Shown: positions 36,536 through 48,915, counted from the stretch's first letter. The stretch is 64,000 nucleotides of DNA from Bolinopsis microptera (GCF_026151205.1 NC_087081.1:15922837-15986836); one strand, 5' to 3'. A program made the numbers and translations. Notes: a model not told the origin generated them from the sequence alone.

Positions 36536-36818
36536 TCTCTATTATAATTCAAAGAATTATTTCTGTAGAATGTATGTATGTACGACCGCCCACGTGCAAT
36601 CAGACGAGAAATAAGAATTTAGGTAACAACCAAAAGGTTCCATAGCAACGGTGTTTTAATGCACACATGCACGTGCAAAGATCGTTTTAACGTCATTTTG
36701 GTCGGTTTTGTGGTAATTCTGTATCTTCGGTTGGGATGGATATTTTTTGATGCGATTAAAACTTTCTTTCAAAGAATACTAGGTACTAGCTTCGTCCCTG
36801 TTACCACGGGCTTTCTAG
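36536..36818 (+). mobile_element. Helitron-like element, copy 2, abutting copy 1
   Basis: It starts TCTCTATTATAATTC on the base after copy 1's CTAG and ends TTTCTAG followed by T. Interior blocks GACCGCCCACGTGCAA, GGTAACAACCAAAAGGTTCC and GATGGATATTTTTTGATGCG are shared with copy 3, where they match more closely than in copy 1. Confidence 0.7.
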
Positions 36819-37204
36819 TTATATATAATACCAGATTTTTGTCACTCGACCATTTCAGAATCCAAAAAAGAGCCTCATGATATTGAAACGAAGATCACAA
36901 GAAAAGACACAGAACTCCGCCACTGTGAGATACTGCTGTAACCAGACATTTCAAGCTATCTTAATGGACAATTTCAATTTTCACTAGTAATAGTATCAAC
37001 CTATCACTGAAAATGGTAAACATTGTACGCTGTACCGAACGGTAGAACTGGTGTCCCTTTTATTTTAACATTTTAAGAAATGCAATGGATTAATAAATGG
37101 CATCGGATTTTTTGAGAGATAACTTAAATCATTTTTAACGTTTTTATAAATCGGCATTCACCGAGAAATTTTGAGATTTATTTTGAAATTTAAAAAATAA
37201 ATGT

Positions 37205-37425
37205 TGTGTGAAGCTGGAGGGGGATATTTAAAACATATAAGTGATACGAAAGATTGTATTAGCAGGAGCTTTCAAAATACTTGTGTAAATCGTTTTCAAC
37301 TGAGGATGATGTTGTGAAGGGTGATTATATATGATGTATTGATGTCAATGATGAGTGGTGTGTGACGTGAAAGGGTGGAGTGGTGAGGGTGGAAAAAGTG
37401 TTCAGATTACATTACAATAACATTT
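37205..37425 (-). mobile_element. Solo copy of the Penelope-like 3' tail
   Basis: It parallels 26150-26341 in order: AACATATAAG, GATACGA, GAGCTTTCAAAATACTTGTG, AACTGAGGATGATG and a GTGGTG/GGGTGGAG-rich segment. No protein-coding remnant is attached. Confidence 0.5.
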
Positions 37426-37888
37426 TTTTTTTAAAGAAAAAAAGTGTGATTATTTTTCCTTTTTTTTTTTTTTTTTTATTAAATACTTTTCAAATTTTAC
37501 AGAGTACAGCAATAGATGAATATAAAATAGAATCGTTCAAAATATCGCCCCCATCTGTAAAATATGATGGGCACCCAAACACGGTAAACACATAGTGAAC
37601 TATGTCCGCAGTAACTTGGACCCATTACATCGAATTAATCTAAATCCAAAAATTTATGAAAAACTATTTAAGAACAAACAAATCCATGGTGAATAACTGT
37701 GGATATAGAGTCAAAATTGGTATTTCAATACGTCAAATTCCAGATACATTAGATACAGGTCTGAAATGGTCATTAATGTGTGAGAAGGTGTGCGGGTGAA
37801 GTGTGATATGATGTTGAAAGTATAGGAAGGTAGATAAAAAAATTAATAAAACAAAAATAATAATAATATGGGGAGCAAAGAGACTAGG

Positions 37889-38575
37889 CTAGACTGTTGT
37901 TTCACTATCCAATAAACATTTCCATAGATGCTTAGTGACCTCAGCTTTGAAAAGACTAGTAGACACAATCTGTCTTACCTGTAAAGGGAGTCCATTCCAC
38001 AGTATATGGGTTCTGTAGAAAAATGATTTTGCCAGTGGGCTATTTGAGGTACATGTGGTGTGTGAATTCTGACTTAACTTAGGTAAAATTGATGACACAA
38101 TAGACAGACTGTCGAGGTGGCAACGTCTTAGTCGAGAAGTGCCCTGATATAGAGAGAGATAGTGAGGCAGCGATACAGGAATTAAATTGTTAAGAACTTT
38201 GTGGAAAAAAATAAGATCATTCAAGTCAAACTTTAGAGACAAAGGGAGAATGTCGACAAGCTTGCACTTTTTGACATATTGCTCAGGTGGATAACTGCGG
38301 CCCTCTTCAGACAGAATCCATTTAATAGCTCTCTTTTGGAGACTTTCTAATTTATCACTAAGTGATTTATTACAAGGGCGCCAGATTATGGAACAATTCT
38401 CGAATTGGCTACGAACCAGGGAGAGGTAAAGCGCCCGGCGACGTTTCTGATCAATGACAATATGGCCATCTCTTCTGACCATACCAAGTTGTTGGCAGGC
38501 CTTAGTATAAATTCTGTCGCACTGACTATTCCAACTTAACTTAGGAGTAACATCGACTCCAAGAAGTGTGAATTA
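37889..38575 (-). pseudogene. 3' part of a non-LTR retrotransposon reverse transcriptase
   Basis: The open frame runs from 38482 down to 37889 and is continued in frame upstream to about 38571 (GVDVTPKLSWNSQCDRIYTK). It contains SLVRSQFENCSIIWRPCNKS, a LQKRAIKWI block and FYRTHILWNGLP, the thumb and C-terminal connection region typical of Jockey/CR1-group elements. All RT catalytic motifs are missing, so this is a 5'-truncated insertion. The minus-strand 3' end runs into an ATT-type short repeat (about 37862). Confidence 0.75.
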
Positions 38576-38800
38576 TTACTTACTATTTTTTAATAAGAAA
38601 TTTAAATAGATTTTACTTTACAATTTACATTACTTTTTAAAGTATTAATTTAGAAGCACCTAGTTAAATAATTTGACTTTTCAGTCTTACATTATTACGT
38701 TAGCAATGACTATGATTTGTTTCAAACAGGTGAAAAATTTAAATGTGTAATCTCACAACTGTCTTTCGGATAAAACATTTCAGCAATTGGCCATAAAATA

Positions 38801-40494
38801 CTACTACTATGTTGGAACTAAGTCCAATCTACGCCAGATAACCCCCTCCATATATCCCTGTCCCACATCAGGGTTCGCAGTTCCTATTTAGAGTTTGTCC
38901 CAACTTCCTTCAGTAACATAGACAAGTAGCTTTGTCTTGGTCGGCCTTGCTGTGCTCTACCATGCATAGGTTCCCATAAGACTAAATCACTGGCAAGTAG
39001 CTCAGGATGTCTGTTGCAGTGTCCCGCCATTTTTAGTCTCCTGCTTCGTAACTTGTTTGACAGCCTTGGTAGACTAACATACAAAGTTATATTGCTGACC
39101 TTGTCCTTCCATGAGATACCCAGCACCATACGCAGCATCTTTGTGTATGTCCCGTCCAAACTTTTTTCTTGAGCCTTTGTCAGTGTCCAGGTTTTTGATT
39201 CGTAGAGCAGTACTGACTCACAAGCCGCTATGAAAAATCTAATCTTTAGGCTCTTTGAGAGTTTGGATTTCCAGATATCCTTAGGGCGCTCCATGCTTTT
39301 CCCTTTCTAACCCTTATCTCCCTATCTGTGCTCTTAATCCAGGAGCCTAAGTAGATGAAATCATCCACATTTTCTATGGCTTTCCCAGATCGACTTTGGA
39401 GGCCGCTAGATCGATCCTTCATATTCAATGTCATAACCTTGGTCTTGCCTTCGTTTATGTGAAGCCCCACGCTCGCTGCCGCCGATTCCACTCGGAGCAG
39501 GAACTCGTTAGCCCTGTCCAGTGTCCATGTCCTCAGATATAAGTGCTATATCATCTGCAAAGTCCACATCGGTGATGATCTTGGGCCCCACTCTTCTGCT
39601 TTTTCTACGTTCGAGAGTGAGTCCAAGTCGCTCCGCATCATCACCTATGGCTTGCCTCATACAGTAGTCGATGACTATTGCAAAAAGGTAAGGTGCTCGA
39701 ACAATTCCGTTTCTCCGTCTGGAGTTAGGACTTTGGCCATTGCCTTCTCGTACATGTGCCGTATAAGCTCTACGATTTTGACTGGAATGCCGTAAGCTTC
39801 TAGAATCTTGAGCACTTTCCCACGATGTACACTGTCGAAAGCCTTCTTAAAATCTATAAATGTCAGAACAGCTGGCAGTTTCCGACTCTTGACACCCTCT
39901 ATTAGACGCCTCAATACCTATATATCTGCTGGGCTGTTGACCTTCCTGGTCTGAATCCGTTTTGGTTTCTGCGCAGAATTGTCTCGATTTCTGGTTTCAA
40001 GTGGTTCAGGACCATTTTGTTCAGAGCCTTGGCAACTAGGCTTATTCCCCGATAGTTCATTGGTTCGCTAAGTTCGCCCTTTTTTGGAATTGGTATGTTG
40101 TTCACAATTGACCATTGGTCTGGTTTCTCGCCTCTCAATAGAGCATGGTTACAGAAGTCTAAGACAATTTGATCAAGGTCGCATCGTTTTAAGACTTCTG
40201 GGGCTATGTTGTCGTCAACACATGCTTTCCCTTCCTTTATACTGGACTTTGCTTCCCTGTACTCATCCAACGTGAACGCTTCTGTTCCGATATTCAGAGG
40301 TGGGTGGACTGGATCAATATCCTCTTCCGCATTCGCTACCGTCGGTGGTGAGCCTAGAAGAGTAGCAAAATAGTCCTGCCATTTCTGAACTCGTTCCGTT
40401 GGTGAGTTGCCCTTGATTTTGCCAGTATACGATGGAGCTTTACCCGTAATCTTGTTGATCATGGTCCAGCTTTTAGCATACCTGCCCTGCCAAC
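38801..40494 (-). pseudogene. RTE-like non-LTR retrotransposon, 5'-truncated, several frame breaks
   Basis: Minus-strand frames 40462-39911, 39914-39675, 39491-39246 and 39294-38884 follow one another along one RT. They contain GKACVDDNIAPEVLKRCDLD, NYRGISLVAKALNKM, QNGFRPGRST, LTFIDFKKAFDSVHRGK, a DFADD catalytic core near 39550 and a C-terminal RRLKMAGHCNRH with GRPRQSYL. The pattern matches an RTE-type RT common in invertebrates. At least three frameshifts separate the pieces. The 14-bp TTGGCCATAAAATA occurs at both edges (38787-38800 and 40495-40508) and is a candidate target duplication. The 3' end carries a TAG-type short repeat. Confidence 0.82.
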
Positions 40495-40508
40495 TTGGCC
40501 ATAAAATA

Positions 40509-42079
40509 ATACGTCATATATAATAAATAAATAAATAATTGAACAAGGTATTGTAAGTGCTTTTAAACTCATCATTAAAACTAAATGTCACTATAAGACC
40601 AAAAACTAGTGGGTTGCGACATGAAGTTATGGGCCAAAATTGAATTAATCGAAATTCTAAAATACCACTCCCAGGTCCACCAGGAAGGATAAAAGTGCTG
40701 CCAAGAACCGTAAAGCTACCAGCACACCAGTACCACACACTGATAGGAGTGACACGACCATAAAGTTTACTGATAACAATTACCCTGAGGATATCAGCAG
40801 GATTGATGAGGGGTGAGGGATGGTCGATGGAGTTATAGCTTTAGTCACAAATCAGATGCCAAACATCAAATATTCTAAAATAATTTTATTTAGTGATAGA
40901 TACAAGATAATAGTATTTTACTCATTTAGAATATTATTTCATGATAAAAAATGATTTTCACAGGATAATTTTGCTGACTGTTGAGTATATTTGAGGTGAC
41001 AGTTGCAATAGAATGTCTATTTACATGTAAGACCTTATCAATGTCATCATTATCGACCCAAGGTCTCAAATAAAAATAAGACGAATGTTTAACTTAAGTT
41101 AGGGAAGTAAGCCAGATTTTGGCCCTCGCTCTTCTTTAAGGCATTTTACTGGTACACTCACACATAATACCTATCGACTATTGTGTATAAATAAATCGAG
41201 CGATCTTAAATTTTAAATAGCCGTTGATCTAGACGGCGCACGTTTTTACCCCTAACATCTTCAATCTTTAATTAGGAGTAATTAATTAATTAGGAGGATC
41301 TAAATCTTAAGATTTTCCAAATAATTTGTGCATGAGTTTTATTTGATAGTATTTGATGATTTGATCGTTTTTGATTCATGATTTAAATTTAATGTTTTTT
41401 ACCATATTAAGTTTGCGACAAACTAAAATAAAAGTTTTTTTGTATAAATGGAAAAAGAAGGAATGTGAACACACGGAAGGAATTTGTAGGGTATTCTTCA
41501 CCAGTTTATAAATTTTATCTATTTAAAAAAAACAATTAAAGCGCGTTAAATAATTGTAGCAAATTTAGAATAAAATCATTATTATCAATTTCAAAAGGGT
41601 TGCTTAAACTCTCAACAATTAGTCCTTCCAGTTCCAGTTCCATTACTTCAGTTACCAAACTTTGCAACTTTAATACAACACTTCAACACGTCCTCTTCAA
41701 TTCAGTGGCTAGACTTCAATCCGAATGGTACTGGCCACTGGGTACAGGATTTTGATTTAACTAATTCAAAACAACTCTCTAACTCTTTCAAAAAGTGTCA
41801 CTCCAGATAAATAGTCCTCAGTTTCAGCTCTTTAATCTTTGAAAGAATATTAAGTAACGTATATGAACAGATATTAATAATGGATTGTTAATCGGAGCTT
41901 TCATTGAGAAAGAATTCGGTCTAAGGTCATCGCGGTTGAGTTTCACTAAACTATCGTCCAGGCTTGTAACGGTGTGAGGAGGTAATAACTTGTTTAGAGC
42001 CGCTAATGATGGCTAAAGCAATCTAATATACTTAGACTAGTTACTTTGGAGGCTCTCAATCATCATCAATTAATTTGAC
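40509..42079. other. Gene-free stretch
   Basis: AT-rich, with short AAATA runs near the left edge. No supported gene or structured repeat is seen. Confidence 0.4.
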
Positions 42080-42081
42080 TA

Positions 42082-42952
42082 CCTTATCGGACCTTATTTG
42101 GACGGACATTACATGAACGGACATAATTATGAACGGACATTAATATGAACGCTCGAAGGCATTCAAAACCATCAAAAATCCGAATTTTTTGACGTTTTTT
42201 AAATTTCAGCAAATGATTTTTAAATCCATTTTTTATACAGTAAGTAAGAAAAGCAGTAAAATGTTAAAATATGTGTACATGATCAGTGTCTGATATCACA
42301 TATCATCTTCATCAAATGAGTTTTCGCGCATGAAATAGTCCATGCTTAAACAAGCATCAGTGATTTCTAGCTTTATGGAAACCTTTTTTATCAAACTACC
42401 CCGGTCCTGCATTTCAGTGTTAACTTTTACAAGCCATTCGGCGTGAAGTGGTTTTATCTTAGACAACTTAAGGTTAACCTTAACATCACGTGGAGCTTTC
42501 ATAGCACTGTTTCACTACCTCCCCTCAGTAATATGAACTATAACAACGTCGGACAATGTCCCTGGCAACACGATTTACCGTAATATCTAGAGGCTGGAAC
42601 AAGTTTGTCATGTTGGCGGGGACTAGCTCATGAACTATGTTGTTGAGTGCCATAATTTCGCTGACTTTTTCCGCCAAGTGACCCTTGAAAACATCATATA
42701 CTAGTAAAGTTTTCTGTGCCTCCGGCAGACCAAGGAGAACCTTTCCGTCGTTAACTTACGGCACAATAAAGTTCTCATAGTTGTCATATTCTGGACAAAA
42801 AGTTCGAAATGGAAAAATTTTTGAAAAAATTTCAACGGACTTTAACTTGGACGGACATGTTAATTGAACGGACTTTATTTGAACGGACATTAAGATGAAC
42901 GCTAGGGCCTCCAGCGTTCAAGTAATGTCCGTCCAAATAAGGTCCGATAAGG
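42082..42952. mobile_element. Pogo-like DNA transposon, internally deleted
   Basis: Terminal inverted repeats CCTTATCGGACCTTATTTGG and the reverse complement at the right end are flanked by TA dinucleotides. Sub-terminal GAACGGACATTA-type blocks repeat in both arms. The interior keeps only a C-terminal transposase fragment on the minus strand (42296-42780), so about half or more of the autonomous element is missing. Confidence 0.8.
42296..42780 (-). pseudogene. C-terminal fragment of a pogo/jerky-type DDE transposase
   Basis: On the minus strand the first part reads LLVYDVFKGHLAEKVSEIMA, then VPANMTNLFQPLDITVN, ending in a stop. After a frame change the second part (42502-42296) reads KLSKIKPLHAEWLVKVN and continues to an acidic end, ENSFDEDDM. 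The D-V-F-K-G and V-P-A-N-x-T-x-x-x-Q-P-L-D motifs and the KPLHAxW tail are those of DDE superfamily endonucleases in pogo-like elements. The N-terminal DNA-binding part is missing. Confidence 0.78.
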
Positions 42953-43536
42953 TAGATTGTCAAAATGTCTTAATGTCAGCTCTTTATCATAGGAAATACG
43001 GACATCAACTCATGAGTTTTTTCCAATCGGAGTATTATTAATATTCGTTCATATACGTTCATTGATATTCTTTCCAAGATCAAAGAGCTGACATTAAAGA
43101 ATATCCATCTGGAGTGACACTCTGAGCAAAAGAGCTGTCAGCTCTGTAATGATATAGCTTAGAAAGGGCGTGCCCTAATATTAATAACCATGTAAGTGTA
43201 ACTAAGTCATCGAATGCTTCGACTGCTCATGCGGCATCGCTGCTCCAGTCCAGCAAAGAATTTCCATTGGGGCAGCTAAAGTTTCTCACATGTGTATTAT
43301 CTAGAAACGATTTAAGAAATCTTGTTAGATTTGCCCTTAAGTAGTTCCCGTACATACCTTACCGAAAACATTCGTGATTCGAATGTTAAAAAACTGTAAT
43401 TTATCTTCTAACTTTTTAAGGCCATTCCTGACACATGATCATAATATAACTTTTACTTAAAAGTGCAAATATAACATAAACAAAGACATAAGATTAAGAC
43501 GAAAAATGAACTTAGACGTACCTATACAACATTTTA

Positions 43537-45363
43537 TTATGTTGCTTGAAAAAACATAACACTTAGATCTTTATAAGTAACAACAATTTCCCTCAGTTGA
43601 TTGATATTCATACTGCACGTAGACCAAACAGGATACTGTGCCATACACTTCTCTTTATCAAAGAGAATGAATTTAGGATCAGTAATATGATGGTAGAAAC
43701 GATCGTCACGACGGTTAAGTCTAAAAAGGGGCCCCTTGTTTTCAGGTAGAAATTCTGGGGTATAGTTATAATTAGTGAAGTGATAAGGTGGTAAATTGTC
43801 TTTCATCAAAATGTAAATTTTCGGAGTCAGTGATCGAGAACAGCATAACAATCTTCCTGACAAAGGTGGCCGTTTAACAGGGTTGCCTTGTTCAAAAACA
43901 ATCTCATTCTTGTGTTTATTGCACTGATAGTGATAAGAAAACCGATAAGAAAACTTCCCTCCAATAAGGGACGTGGTTAGAAGGTATGGTTGGAGCACAA
44001 AGTTCAGATACTCATCAGGAAGATAGCACAGGCAAACATAACTGTTTATCAGTCCCAAAATCTTTTTATCATCCCCAACGTTTGTAAGAGCCCAGTTTAT
44101 TATACATTCCACAATCCTAATGTCTAATAAGTTAACTTGGCTGCCATATGACATGAGTGTATTCTTTACTTCACAACTTCTTGATTCTTTTACAAATTTT
44201 CTAAGATTCAGGAACGACAAAGTATCCCATTTGATGGTGAGGATTAATTCCCGAAGCCGTATGAAGCTGTGAATCTGCACAGTGTTTATTATTGAAAACG
44301 GGAAAAGATTAAATTCATAATCATTCAGCCTCACCAAGTCTGTTATGTTATCTTTCGTAACCAATTTCTTCCAGTTTTTATACAAAAACTCTTCTATAAG
44401 CTGCTTTGTTATAGGATCTCCGCATGAATAAAATTTCTTTACAATTAAGAAGTAGTCAGATAGAGGAATTGATTGGTCACTCTTCCGTGGGTGCTCTAAC
44501 AGCATTTTCATCTTTTCGAATATTTGCCGACAGCTCTTCAGTTTCTTGTTACTGCTTGATTCATCTGTTGTTGGGAGTTTGGGAATATTCGACATCGTCT
44601 TAATGTCCTTCATAAGAGGGACTTTTAGGCAGTCATCAATGTGCATATCACCTACTACCCACTCAAAAACTAAACATAGATCTGACATGTCTATAGTATT
44701 AAATTTTATCAAAGAAATCAAGGTTGGCAAATGGCAGATTCTATTAGTGACATCTGTTTCAAACCATTTGCAGACAAATCGGAATTTCTCCATCTCAGGT
44801 ACTGCAGCAGAATCCCCATTATTAATAATGGTACACAGACAATAATAATCAATATTTACCAGTTCGCCAGTTTTTGTTAGGCTCTCAAGAAAGTTTGGTG
44901 AAAGGTAGTCCAAACACAATTCTTTCAGGTCTTCACAGCATATTGAATGAGAGAACTTTAAAATGTCGATAAACGTTGCTTCAGTTATCATATTATCAAG
45001 AATAGCAAATATTTTGCTTTTCAGCCAATCGACACTGTAGATCTTAGCAAATTTATATACAAATTTAGCATCATCCTCACTAACTTCAATGCATCCAGTA
45101 TAAAGACTCGTAATAATACCACATAGAAGATCATAGTTTTCCTCAGACATATCAGATAAAATAACATGGTATAGTTTATCAGCCACTGAATAATAAACAT
45201 CATCAGTCTTCATGATATCACAGTAAGCATCTAGCACAAATTTATGTGCAGGAATCTGACGATCTCCTACACAGAGTAAAACATCAGCTTCTAACCGATC
45301 TTTTGAAAGAACTTCCAATCTCTGGGTTAGACGTGTTGACCAGTTTCCATCTGGACCCACCAT
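43537..45363 (-). CDS. BTB/POZ domain protein, single exon
   Basis: A 608-codon frame without interruption. The BTB domain lies at about residues 20-115 (ADVLLCVGDRQIPAHKFVLD, VILSDMSEENYDLLCGIITS-LYTGCIEV). A BACK-like helical region follows at about 120-260 (ILKFSHSICCEDLKELCLDY, RFVCKWFETD, VFEWVVGDM). The C-terminal 300 residues are Leu- and Lys-rich and not recognised; no Kelch or zinc-finger repeats are seen. BTB-BACK proteins usually dimerise and often recruit Cullin-3, which here is inference. The gene is intronless and lies between a pogo-like element (42082-42952) and another end of the same family (45892), so retroposition or transposon capture is possible. AATAAA on the minus strand overlaps the stop region. 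Confidence 0.82.
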   Translation of the reverse strand: MVGPDGNWSTRLTQRLEVLSKDRLEADVLLCVGDRQIPAHKFVLDAYCDIMKTDDVYYSVADKLYHVILSDMSEENYDLLCGIITSLYTGCIEVSEDDAKFVYKFAKIYSVDWLKSKIFAILDNMITEATFIDILKFSHSICCEDLKELCLDYLSPNFLESLTKTGELVNIDYYCLCTIINNGDSAAVPEMEKFRFVCKWFETDVTNRICHLPTLISLIKFNTIDMSDLCLVFEWVVGDMHIDDCLKVPLMKDIKTMSNIPKLPTTDESSSNKKLKSCRQIFEKMKMLLEHPRKSDQSIPLSDYFLIVKKFYSCGDPITKQLIEEFLYKNWKKLVTKDNITDLVRLNDYEFNLFPFSIINTVQIHSFIRLRELILTIKWDTLSFLNLRKFVKESRSCEVKNTLMSYGSQVNLLDIRIVECIINWALTNVGDDKKILGLINSYVCLCYLPDEYLNFVLQPYLLTTSLIGGKFSYRFSYHYQCNKHKNEIVFEQGNPVKRPPLSGRLLCCSRSLTPKIYILMKDNLPPYHFTNYNYTPEFLPENKGPLFRLNRRDDRFYHHITDPKFILFDKEKCMAQYPVWSTCSMNINQLREIVVTYKDLSVMFFQAT

Positions 45364-45774
45364 GCTTCATTGAGTTCTATACATAACCTATAATATATTG
45401 GTGATTACAGACCATTTTCAATAATTATTACTTATAAAACACAATGTCTAATAAAAAACACATGGTTACAATTATGGAAGGTTGGAGACAAGGCTGTGAA
45501 GATGTGCTACTGAGAATAACTGGCAGTCATCTGATTTTAAATATTGAATCTATTCTGACAGTGATAGTTAATGTTGCATTTTCTACCGATACTGAGCATG
45601 TGATGTACTTTGGCAGTCATGATAATCATACAACTTTTGCATCTTAAATTTCGCAAATTATCCGTCCGATGGCCATATTACTATCTGAAAAGTTTGAAGA
45701 AAATCGTATTGCGGGTATTGTGGGATCTGGAGAAAATTCAAAATTATTCTAAGTTATTTGCTACAACATTTTAT

Positions 45775-45892
45775 TTTCCAATGAGATGAAAAAATTTCGG
45801 ATTTATAATGGTTTTAATGCCTTCCAGCGTTTATTTTAATGTCCGTTCAAAATTATGTCCGTTCACGCTATGTCCGATAACGTCCGATAAGG
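45775..45892. mobile_element. Right-type end of the pogo-like family
   Basis: GTCCGATAAGG followed by TA, preceded by TTTTAATGCCTTCCAGCG and GTCCGTTCAAAATTATGTCC. Its reverse complement matches the left end at 42082 over about 110 bases, including the ATTCAAAACCATCAAAAATC-type segment. It has no partner of its own nearby other than 42082. Confidence 0.7.
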
Positions 45893-45894
45893 TA

Positions 45895-47910
45895 GTCCAC
45901 ACCCTAGGGCCCTAGCAGCTAGCGACATAATATGAAGAATTTATTTCACTTCTAGATGCTACTTCATTTAACAGAAACGCATATGAGAACTACTGTTGAG
46001 TACCTTTTTCCTCCTCACGGAGGAAACAACAACCAATGAATTCCTTGTATCACAACGTGATCCCCATTGTCGTTTCACTAAATAGAAGTAACTAGTATCG
46101 TGAAATTAGTAACAAGCGTTCCAATGATATTAGGACTTTGGCAAACTTGCTGTTTGTTAGGGTGACGGTTTAATTCATGCAATTAGTAAAGTTTGCCGAT
46201 TTTGTATTGCCATTGGAAACCAATATCCTTCGGTAATTGGCCCTGTCGATTTGAGTTCGCACTTGAGTTCACTCGGCCTACCGACAGTTCACTCATATTC
46301 GTAAGCAGCAAGCAAGTTCAAAACTTTAAGAGAAATGGTTGTATCCAGCGTAATGGTAAGTTCGGCAAATTAGCATTGTCAACCTCAGCTAAGAAAGTGC
46401 TGGAAGTAAAAGTTTCAATTGAAAATCGACGTTGTATCCGAAAATAACTACCCAAATATAAAAATCTTAGGGTTCTTATTATATCAAATATCGGAAACGT
46501 TCTACACATAAAAATTAATAATGAATGTACGAACATAGTCCTAAAAAATGTTAGGTGTCTAAATATCTGAAATCTGATTAAGTCGTACACTGTTATTGTG
46601 TCTCATTTGATTAAAATACTTCAGTTATGATATTTACTGAAATAGGCTAATCATGTTTAAAGGATTGAACAATTATAAGGATTAAAAAAAGCAATAAGCT
46701 TTTTTTTTAAATAATAAACTTAAAGCACTAAACACGAAAAAATACATTGCAAAAAAGGTAAAAACATGGAAGTAAATGAGCTTTATAAATTGCATTTGAA
46801 GATCTTAAATCTTTGAATGGTGCAGATGAATGTATGTAATATTAATCGCGCTCTATTACATTAATATGATTGTATTAATATAATTACTATTAGGTGTTCC
46901 GTACAAATGGATAACCCACTGGCTGCCCGACAATAAACGCTAACAAGCATGAGAGTATTCAAAGTAAACACATTAAAACACTGTAAAAGGAACATAATAT
47001 GTGTAATCTTATTTTCTATGAGGCTTTAATGTGAGTGCTAGTCACGTATCGTTTGGGCTGTAACGATCAAAAATGATTGTGTAATATCCGGATAGGAACA
47101 TCAGGAGTCAGGGGTTGGTGAGGGAAAAAATTGCTACAAGATGAGATTTGTTTCATTGATCTTGCTTGTGTCGGTACATATATATGGACACGTTCATTTG
47201 AGTTTGAGGATATTGGTAAACAAAAATAATAGCGTTTTTGACGATAGTGGCTTAATTTTGACATCTATTAACCTAGCACGTTCAGAAGTTCTGAACATTA
47301 GCCACGTAACCCATACTCCCATATGCACTGTTCAGAAAGAAAATCTATTGTTGTTAGGCACTATAATGTTTCAAATGTCACATTTTTGTGACTTAGTTAA
47401 CTGCAGTTGTCTAATTATCATTCCTTGGTCTGAAACATAGTAGATTAGGTCAATCTAACAATTATGATACAACATTGGTTAAAGGGCACGGATCGAACGG
47501 TTACAAGGCAATATTTAGGTAACTTTGTCACACTCAGAATACCATACCTCTATTCTACTGTGAGGTGTCCTCAAAACCCTTTTTACTCATTATTTGATGG
47601 TTGATCTACCAAGTATGGAGTACCAATCATAGCCCTAAAATATGTTGCTTTGAATAGATAGCTATTACAGGCACTTGGTTATTGGGAAATGAGGTTAATT
47701 CTGTCACAATATATGGAATTTAAAATTTTGGGCGAATTATTTATATCTGATTTTGGTTTGAAAGGCGGAAAAACTTTACATGATGACAATGTAGTTGATG
47801 CAAGTTAAGATCAGTTGATGTTTACATTGTCACAAAAAATTATACGAAATCGTAAATAGGTTAAAAACAATGATTATATAATGAAATAGTCTCTTATAAT
47901 AACTCTTATA
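45895..47910. other. Gene-free stretch
   Basis: No supported gene. Short frames at 46193-46590 and 47067-47440 have no recognisable domain. CATGATTGTATTAATATAAT-type AT-rich sequence fills 46600-47000. Confidence 0.4.
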
Positions 47911-48915
47911 ATAACTGATGTGACAAAGTAAACATGTCTTGCCCTTATTTTGAAGATCTATATATTCTATAACTCTTTTAGAATTCAACATTCTTTCAGA
48001 AAAAGTTGGTAGAATATTGTCCAGAACATCAAAGCTCAAGTTTAACAATTTTAGGTTAAATTTGTCAAAGTCACTAAAAATGTGACAAAATTAACTTTTC
48101 CTGTCCCAACAATTTCAAGATAGTGTGTAAAAATTAGCATAGGCTGCCTTATTACCTAAATAAATCAATCCAAACTACAAAAAAATATATGTTAACGTGA
48201 TGACGATTACCCAACTGTAATAATAACTGATGTGACAAAGTAAACATGTCTTGCCCCTATTTTGAAGATCTATAACTCTATTAGAATTCAATACTCTTTC
48301 AGAAACGATTGGTAGAATATTGTCCAGAACATCAGAGCTCAAGTTTAGCAATTTTAGGCTAAATTTGTCAAAGTCACTAAAAATGTGACAAATTTAACTT
48401 TTCCTGCCCCAACAATTTCAAGATAGTGTGTAAAAATTAGCATAGGCTGCTTTATTACCTAAATAAATCAATCCAAACTACAAAAGAATATATGTTAATG
48501 TGATGACGATTACCTAACTCTAATAATAACTGATGTGACAAAGTAAACATGTCTTTCCCCTATATTGAAGATCTATAACTCTATTAGAATTCAACATTCT
48601 TTCAGAAACGATTGGTAGAATATTGTCCAGAACATCAGAGCTCAAGTTTAACAATTTCAGGTTAAATTTGTCAAAGTCACTAAAAATGTGACAAAATTAA
48701 CTTTTCCTGCCCCATCAATATCAAGATAGTGTGTTAAAATTGGCATAGGAATTAGGATGCTTTATTGCCTATATTAATCGATCCATACTACGAAAAAGAT
48801 CGGTTAATCTGATGACGATTACCTAACTCTTATAATAACTGATGTGACAAAGTAAACATGTCTTGCCCCTATTTTGAAGAACTATACCTCTATTAGAATA
48901 CTATGTAATTTTATC
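47911..48915. repeat. Tandem repeat of about 308 bp, three copies plus a partial
   Basis: ATAACTGATGTGACAAAGTA begins the unit at 47911, 48223, 48526 and 48835 (periods 312, 303 and 309). The unit also has TTGAAGATCTATAACTCTAT, TTGGTAGAATATTGTCCAGA and GTCACTAAAAATGTGACAAA. The 72-codon frame at 47830-48048 is part of this repeat. Confidence 0.92.
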
